DNA from: Scleromatobacter sp964418745
GTDB lineage: Bacteria > Pseudomonadota > Gammaproteobacteria > Burkholderiales > Burkholderiaceae_C
Assembly (NCBI GenBank): GCA_964418745.1
Contig: CAYQMX010000015.1
Span: 104,837-168,836 of the forward strand
Direction: 5' to 3'
DNA: 64,000 bases
The notes under the pieces were generated by a model. It ran no database searches. It was not told the origin of the DNA and saw only the letters and a list, made by a program, of their open reading frames with translations. Of this stretch, positions 60,518 to 64,000 are shown piece after piece. The position numbers were made by a program, and so were the translations under genes. Numbering within the stretch: the stretch's first letter is position 1; every line of letters starts with the position of its first letter.

Positions 60518-62515
60518 ATGTCCGAGAACAAGACGAACAAACCGATGAGCCACGTGCTGGTGGTGAGCGCCGATCCGCTGTGGCGCGACGAGGTGGTGGG
60601 CGGCATCAACGCCGCGGCGCAGAAGCTGGACAACCCGTTCGACCTGCTGGCCGTGCCGGCCGCGGACGCCGCCGCCGCCATCGCCGCGGTGCAGGCCGAC
60701 GGCGACGTGCAGATCGTCCTCATCGACCACGGCGACCACACGCCGGCGGCCCGGTCGGGCAAGGGCGCCCCGCGCCACCACGACGTCGCCGCGATGGCGC
60801 GCGAGATCATCGCGCTGCGCCCCGAGCTGTCGCTGTACGTGACGCTGGAGGACGACGAGAACAAGCTGCTGCTGGAGCAGCTCGCCAGCAACGTGGTGCA
60901 CGGCTACTTCTACCGCGGCGAGCGCGACTACAACGGCTGGGCCCGCATCCTCGCGGCCGAGGTCGCCGAGAAGTCGGCGACGCCGTTCTACGACCAGTTG
61001 AAGACCTACGTGCGCATGGCCAAGGACAGCTGGCACACGCCGGGCCACGCCGGCGGCGACTCCTACAAGGGCAGCCCGTGGGTGGGCGACTTCTACGACT
61101 TCGCCGGCGAGAACCTGCTGCGCGCCGACCTCTCGGTGTCGGTGGAGATGCTCGATTCGCTGCTGCATCCCACCGGCGTCATCGTGCAGGCCCAGCGCCT
61201 GGCCGCGCAGGCCTTCGGCGCGCGCAAGACCTACTTCGCCACCAACGGCACCTCCACCGCCAACAAGGTGATCTTCCAGACGCTGCTGGCGCCGGGCGAC
61301 AAGCTGCTGCTCGACCGGAACTGCCACAAGTCGGTCCACCACGGCGTGATCCTGTCGGGCGCGCGGCCGATCTACCTGGACTCGTCGGTCAACCGCAAGT
61401 ACGGCCTGTTCGGGCCGGTGCCGCGCGCCACCGTGCTCGAGGCCATCGCCCAGCACCCGGACGCGCGCGCGCTGATCCTCACCTCGTGCACCTACGACGG
61501 CCTGCGCTACGACCTGCGGCCCATCATCGAGGCCGCGCATGCGGCCGGCATCAAGGTGATCGTCGACGAGGCCTGGTACGGCCACGCGCGCTTCCATCCG
61601 GCGCTGCGCCCCACCGCGCTGGAAAGCGGCGCCGACTACTGCACGCAGAGCACGCACAAGGTGCTGTCGGCCTTCTCTCAGGCCAGCATGATCCACGTCA
61701 ACGACCCGTTGTTCGACGAGCACCTGTTCCGCGAGAACTTCAACATGCACGCGTCGACCAGCCCGCAGTACAACCTGATTGCCAGCCTGGACGTGGCGCG
61801 CAAGCAGGCGGTCATGGAGGGCTACCGACTGCTCGACCGGTCGCTGAAGTACGCCCAGGAGCTGCGCGAGAAGATCAACGCCACGGGCGTGTTCCGCGCG
61901 CTGGACCTCGCTGACCTGCTGCCGCCCGAACTCGCCGACGACAACATCCGGCTCGACCCGACCAAGATCACGATCGACATCGGGCCGTCGGGCTTCTCGT
62001 CGGACGAACTGCGCGCGGAGCTGTTCGAGCGCTTCAACATCCAGGTCGAGAAGTCCACCCACAACACGCTGACGCTGCTGCTGACGGTGGGCACCACGCG
62101 CTCCAAGGTCTCGCGCCTGTTCGACGCGCTGCTGCGCCTGTCCAAGGAGCGCCGTCCCGAGCGCGCGAGCGCGCGCATGCCCGAGCTGCCGCGCTTCTCG
62201 CGCCTGGCCTGCCTGCCGCGCGACGCGTTCTACGAGTACGGCGAACGCATCCCGCTGCTGGACGACCAGGGTCAGCCCAACGCGGCGCTGGAGGGCCGCG
62301 TGTGCTGCGACCAGATCACGCCTTACCCGCCGGGCATCCCGGTGCTGGTGCCCGGCCAGGTGGTCACGCCCGAAATCATGGCGTTCCTCACGCGCATCAT
62401 GCGCATGCAGAAGTCCATCGAGATGCACGGCCTGGCCACCCACGACGGCGAGCCCAGCCTGCGGGTGCTGGCGCCGGGCGAGCTCGAGGCGATGGCCAGC
62501 CGCACCGTTCTCTGA
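60518..62515 (+). CDS. PLP-dependent Orn/Lys/Arg decarboxylase
   Basis: A 665-residue fold-type I decarboxylase of the prokaryotic ornithine/lysine/arginine family. It has an N-terminal CheY-like wing domain (about 8-135), then the PLP core (about 160-560) with HTPGHAGGDSYKGSP, FATNGTSTANKV, VDEAWYGHARFHP and the PLP lysine in TQSTHKVLSAFSQ, and a C-terminal domain ending PYPPGIPVLVPGQVV. It decarboxylates a basic amino acid to a diamine, linking to polyamine supply or acid resistance; the exact substrate cannot be read. ATG 60518 fits the start. It precedes the LacI-type regulator by 75 bp on the same strand. Confidence 0.9.
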   Translation: MSENKTNKPMSHVLVVSADPLWRDEVVGGINAAAQKLDNPFDLLAVPAADAAAAIAAVQADGDVQIVLIDHGDHTPAARSGKGAPRHHDVAAMAREIIALRPELSLYVTLEDDENKLLLEQLASNVVHGYFYRGERDYNGWARILAAEVAEKSATPFYDQLKTYVRMAKDSWHTPGHAGGDSYKGSPWVGDFYDFAGENLLRADLSVSVEMLDSLLHPTGVIVQAQRLAAQAFGARKTYFATNGTSTANKVIFQTLLAPGDKLLLDRNCHKSVHHGVILSGARPIYLDSSVNRKYGLFGPVPRATVLEAIAQHPDARALILTSCTYDGLRYDLRPIIEAAHAAGIKVIVDEAWYGHARFHPALRPTALESGADYCTQSTHKVLSAFSQASMIHVNDPLFDEHLFRENFNMHASTSPQYNLIASLDVARKQAVMEGYRLLDRSLKYAQELREKINATGVFRALDLADLLPPELADDNIRLDPTKITIDIGPSGFSSDELRAELFERFNIQVEKSTHNTLTLLLTVGTTRSKVSRLFDALLRLSKERRPERASARMPELPRFSRLACLPRDAFYEYGERIPLLDDQGQPNAALEGRVCCDQITPYPPGIPVLVPGQVVTPEIMAFLTRIMRMQKSIEMHGLATHDGEPSLRVLAPGELEAMASRTVL

Positions 62516-62533
62516 GTCGTCGGCGGGCGCCCG

Positions 62534-62547
62534 CGAAAGCGCTACCG
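62534..62547. promoter_or_regulatory. Degenerate LacI-type half operator before the regulator gene
   Basis: CGAAAGCGCTACCG keeps the core GAAAGCGCT of the operators found at 63.7 and 63.8 kb, with a poor right half. It lies 44 bp before the regulator start and could give weak autoregulation. Confidence 0.45.
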
Positions 62548-62590
62548 CGCCTACACTCCCGGGGTCGCCTGTCCTGAAGCCACCCGTCCG

Positions 62591-63652
62591 ATGACCCAGC
62601 CTCCCGCCCGCCGCAAGCGCTCGCCCAGCACCGCGTCCGGGGCCACCGGCAGCGGCCCCGTGACGCTCGGGATGGTGGCCAAGGCGGCCGGCGTTTCGCC
62701 CAGCACCGTCTCGCGCATCCTCAACGGCACGGCCACGGTCAGCCCGGAAAAGCGCGAGGCCATCGACGAGGCGATCCGCACGCTGGGCTTCCGGCCCAAC
62801 CCGGTCGCCCGCGGCCTGGCCGGCGGGCGCACGCTCAGCGTGGGCGTGCTGACCCAGACGATCAACAGTCCTTTCTACGGCGAGGCGCTGCGCGGCATCG
62901 AGGATCGCCTCGAGGTGGCCGGCTACATCCCGATCTTCGTCAGCGGCCACTGGCACGAGGCCGAGGAGCACAAGGCCATGCAGGCGCTGTTGTCGCGCCG
63001 CGTCGACGGCCTGATCGTGCTGGCCGGGCGCATGTCCAACGAGGCGCTGGAAACCTATGCCCAGCAGGTGCCCATGGTGGTGGTCGGGCGCGAACTGCGC
63101 ACCGACCGCATCTTCAGCATCGACTTCGACAACCACACCGGCGGCCTGCTCGCCACGCAGCACCTGATCGAGTGCGGCCACCGTCGCATCGCCTTCATCG
63201 CCGGCGATCCCCTGCACAAGGACGCGCTGGATCGCGAGGCCGGCTACCGCGCCGCGCTGGAGCGCGCCGGCATCGCGTTCGACCCCGCGCTGGTGCTCAA
63301 GGGCGACTTCACCGAGGCCGGCGGCCTGATGGCGGTCAACCGACTGCTGGAGAGCGGCCTCGCGTTCAGCGCGATCTTCGCCGCCAACGACCAGACGGCC
63401 ATCGGCGCCGCGCTGGGCCTGTACCGACGCAACGTGCGCGTGCCCGACGACGTGTCCCTGGTCGGCTTCGACGACCTGGCGCCGGCCAAGTTCTCGGTGC
63501 CGCCGCTGACCACCATCCGCCAGTCGGTCTACGAGATCGGCTCCGAGGCGGCCGCTGCGATGCTGGACATGCTCAAGGGGGTCGCGCCCGCGCCCGACCT
63601 GCCGCCGCCCGAGCTGGTCGCCCGCGAATCGACACGGCGCGTCGCGCGCTGA
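62591..63652 (+). CDS. LacI-family transcriptional repressor
   Basis: A 353-residue sugar-responsive regulator: N-terminal helix-turn-helix (about 24-75; LGMVAKAAGVSPSTVSRILNG and the hinge-helix region NPVARGLAGG), then a periplasmic-binding-type effector core (about 85-345) with GYIPIFVSGHWHEAEEHKAM and VSLVGFDDLAPAKFSVPPLTTI. GalR/LacI proteins release DNA, or bind it, when the sugar ligand is present. Two near-perfect operators lie just after the gene before the next start, so the next gene (probably a sugar-uptake operon) is its target. The ligand is unknown; the amylase 30 kb away makes maltose or glucose plausible. Confidence 0.92.
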   Translation: MTQPPARRKRSPSTASGATGSGPVTLGMVAKAAGVSPSTVSRILNGTATVSPEKREAIDEAIRTLGFRPNPVARGLAGGRTLSVGVLTQTINSPFYGEALRGIEDRLEVAGYIPIFVSGHWHEAEEHKAMQALLSRRVDGLIVLAGRMSNEALETYAQQVPMVVVGRELRTDRIFSIDFDNHTGGLLATQHLIECGHRRIAFIAGDPLHKDALDREAGYRAALERAGIAFDPALVLKGDFTEAGGLMAVNRLLESGLAFSAIFAANDQTAIGAALGLYRRNVRVPDDVSLVGFDDLAPAKFSVPPLTTIRQSVYEIGSEAAAAMLDMLKGVAPAPDLPPPELVARESTRRVAR

Positions 63653-63699
63653 GCATCCCGGGCCGTCGCACGCGGGGCGGCGGCGGCGGGCAGTAATTA

Positions 63700-63713
63700 T
63701 GAAAGCGCTTGCA
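63700..63713. promoter_or_regulatory. LacI-family operator O1
   Basis: TGAAAGCGCTTGCA differs by one base from the perfect palindrome at 63823-63836. It sits 48 bp after the regulator stop and 192 bp before the next start codon. Confidence 0.7.
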
Positions 63714-63822
63714 AAGTGAAGTCACGGCCACCCGGGCCTGCGCGCATCGCACCTGCGGCCGCCTGAACGGCCATGCTCGGGTTTACGCTGTAACGGCGGG
63801 ATGCGGTCTCGTTGAACAATGC

Positions 63823-63836
63823 TGAAAGCGCTTTCA
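63823..63836. promoter_or_regulatory. LacI-family operator O2, perfect palindrome
   Basis: TGAAAGCGCTTTCA is an exact 14-bp palindrome with the central CG step typical of LacI/GalR sites. It is centred 123 bp from O1, compatible with looping by a tetramer, and 56 bp before the candidate start of the downstream gene. Confidence 0.8.
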
Positions 63837-63891
63837 TGACGTGACGGGCGCAGTACCCGCACCAGACAGAAGAACAGCCGAGACAACCCCC

Positions 63892-64000
63892 ATGCAGACG
63901 ACGCCCACCCCGCGCGCCCGCCGCGCCGCGCCCGCGGGTCGACGCCCGATGAGCGCACGCCCGGCCGCTCCGAAGGGCGCTCGCACCGCAGGCCGCAGGC
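63892..64000 (+). CDS. 5' end of a LacI-controlled gene (partial)
   Basis: ATG 63892 opens a frame to the window edge, MQTTPTPRARRAAP and an Arg/Ala/Pro-rich continuation with no stop. A basic, disordered N-terminus would suit the cytoplasmic start of a sugar-permease subunit, but no domain is reached. Position just behind two LacI-type operators suggests it heads a sugar-uptake or sugar-use operon. A second in-frame ATG lies at 63949. Identity cannot be given. Confidence 0.4.
   Translation, partial: MQTTPTPRARRAAPAGRRPMSARPAAPKGARTAGRR

Overview
The window looks like chromosomal DNA of a high-GC (about 70 % by eye) betaproteobacterium of the order Burkholderiales, most likely the Rubrivivax/Leptothrix/Roseateles side of that order. 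This rests on strong G/C bias at third codon positions, dense short operons with ATGA overlaps, a PEP-CTERM protein, a ribF-ileS-lspA neighbourhood, and paired acyl-CoA dehydrogenases. The taxonomy is inference; no rRNA or other marker is present. I see no tRNA or rRNA genes, CRISPR array, transposase, integrase or phage module.

Layout. 1-8 kb: secreted proteins and lipoproteins, an XRE regulator facing a GDSL-like lipoprotein, an HD-GYP protein, a two-gene secreted/PEP-CTERM unit, an esterase-like protein and a small protein of 11-residue repeats. 7.7-10.8 kb: a uracil-DNA-glycosylase-like enzyme, a spermidine-synthase-like protein and a GspE/PilB-type ATPase. 10.8-13.5 kb: a lower-GC stretch with a small membrane protein, a MocR-type regulator and copies of a dispersed repeat. 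13.5-23 kb: a DMT transporter, a gamma-glutamyltransferase, a divergent LysR/epimerase pair, a quinone oxidoreductase, an exported beta-propeller, a LON-domain protein and an exported creatininase-like protein. 23-30.5 kb: lspA, ileS and ribF, separated by a TonB-like gene and by a MerR/flavin oxidoreductase pair that shares a textbook MerR promoter.

30.5-44 kb: an exported alpha-amylase with a starch-binding domain behind an AT-rich promoter, a phospholipase-C-like phosphoesterase, a membrane hybrid kinase, an acyl-CoA dehydrogenase pair, yajQ, murB, a SHOCT protein, a DUF72 protein and a bactofilin operon that ends at a triple tandem-repeat array. 44-57.7 kb: a second hybrid kinase, a DEDDh exonuclease, an acyl-CoA ligase, a bile-acid-symporter-like carrier, two peptidases and rsgA. 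57.7-64 kb: a compound inverted-repeat structure, a DEAD-box helicase with a glycine/arginine-rich tail, a PLP amino-acid decarboxylase, and a LacI-family regulator whose predicted operators precede a gene running off the window.

No single operon here is a recognisable new defence or biosynthetic system. The least explained material is (1) a dispersed inverted-repeat family (10.87, 13.34, 57.7 and 58.0 kb) with 7-bp tandem tails, (2) an orphan terminator at 42.3 kb pointing to an unannotated minus-strand transcript, (3) two hydrolase-fold proteins that appear to lack their nucleophilic serine, and (4) a synuclein/LEA-like His-rich 11-residue repeat protein. GC values and alignments are by eye; residue positions are approximate unless a specific residue is numbered.
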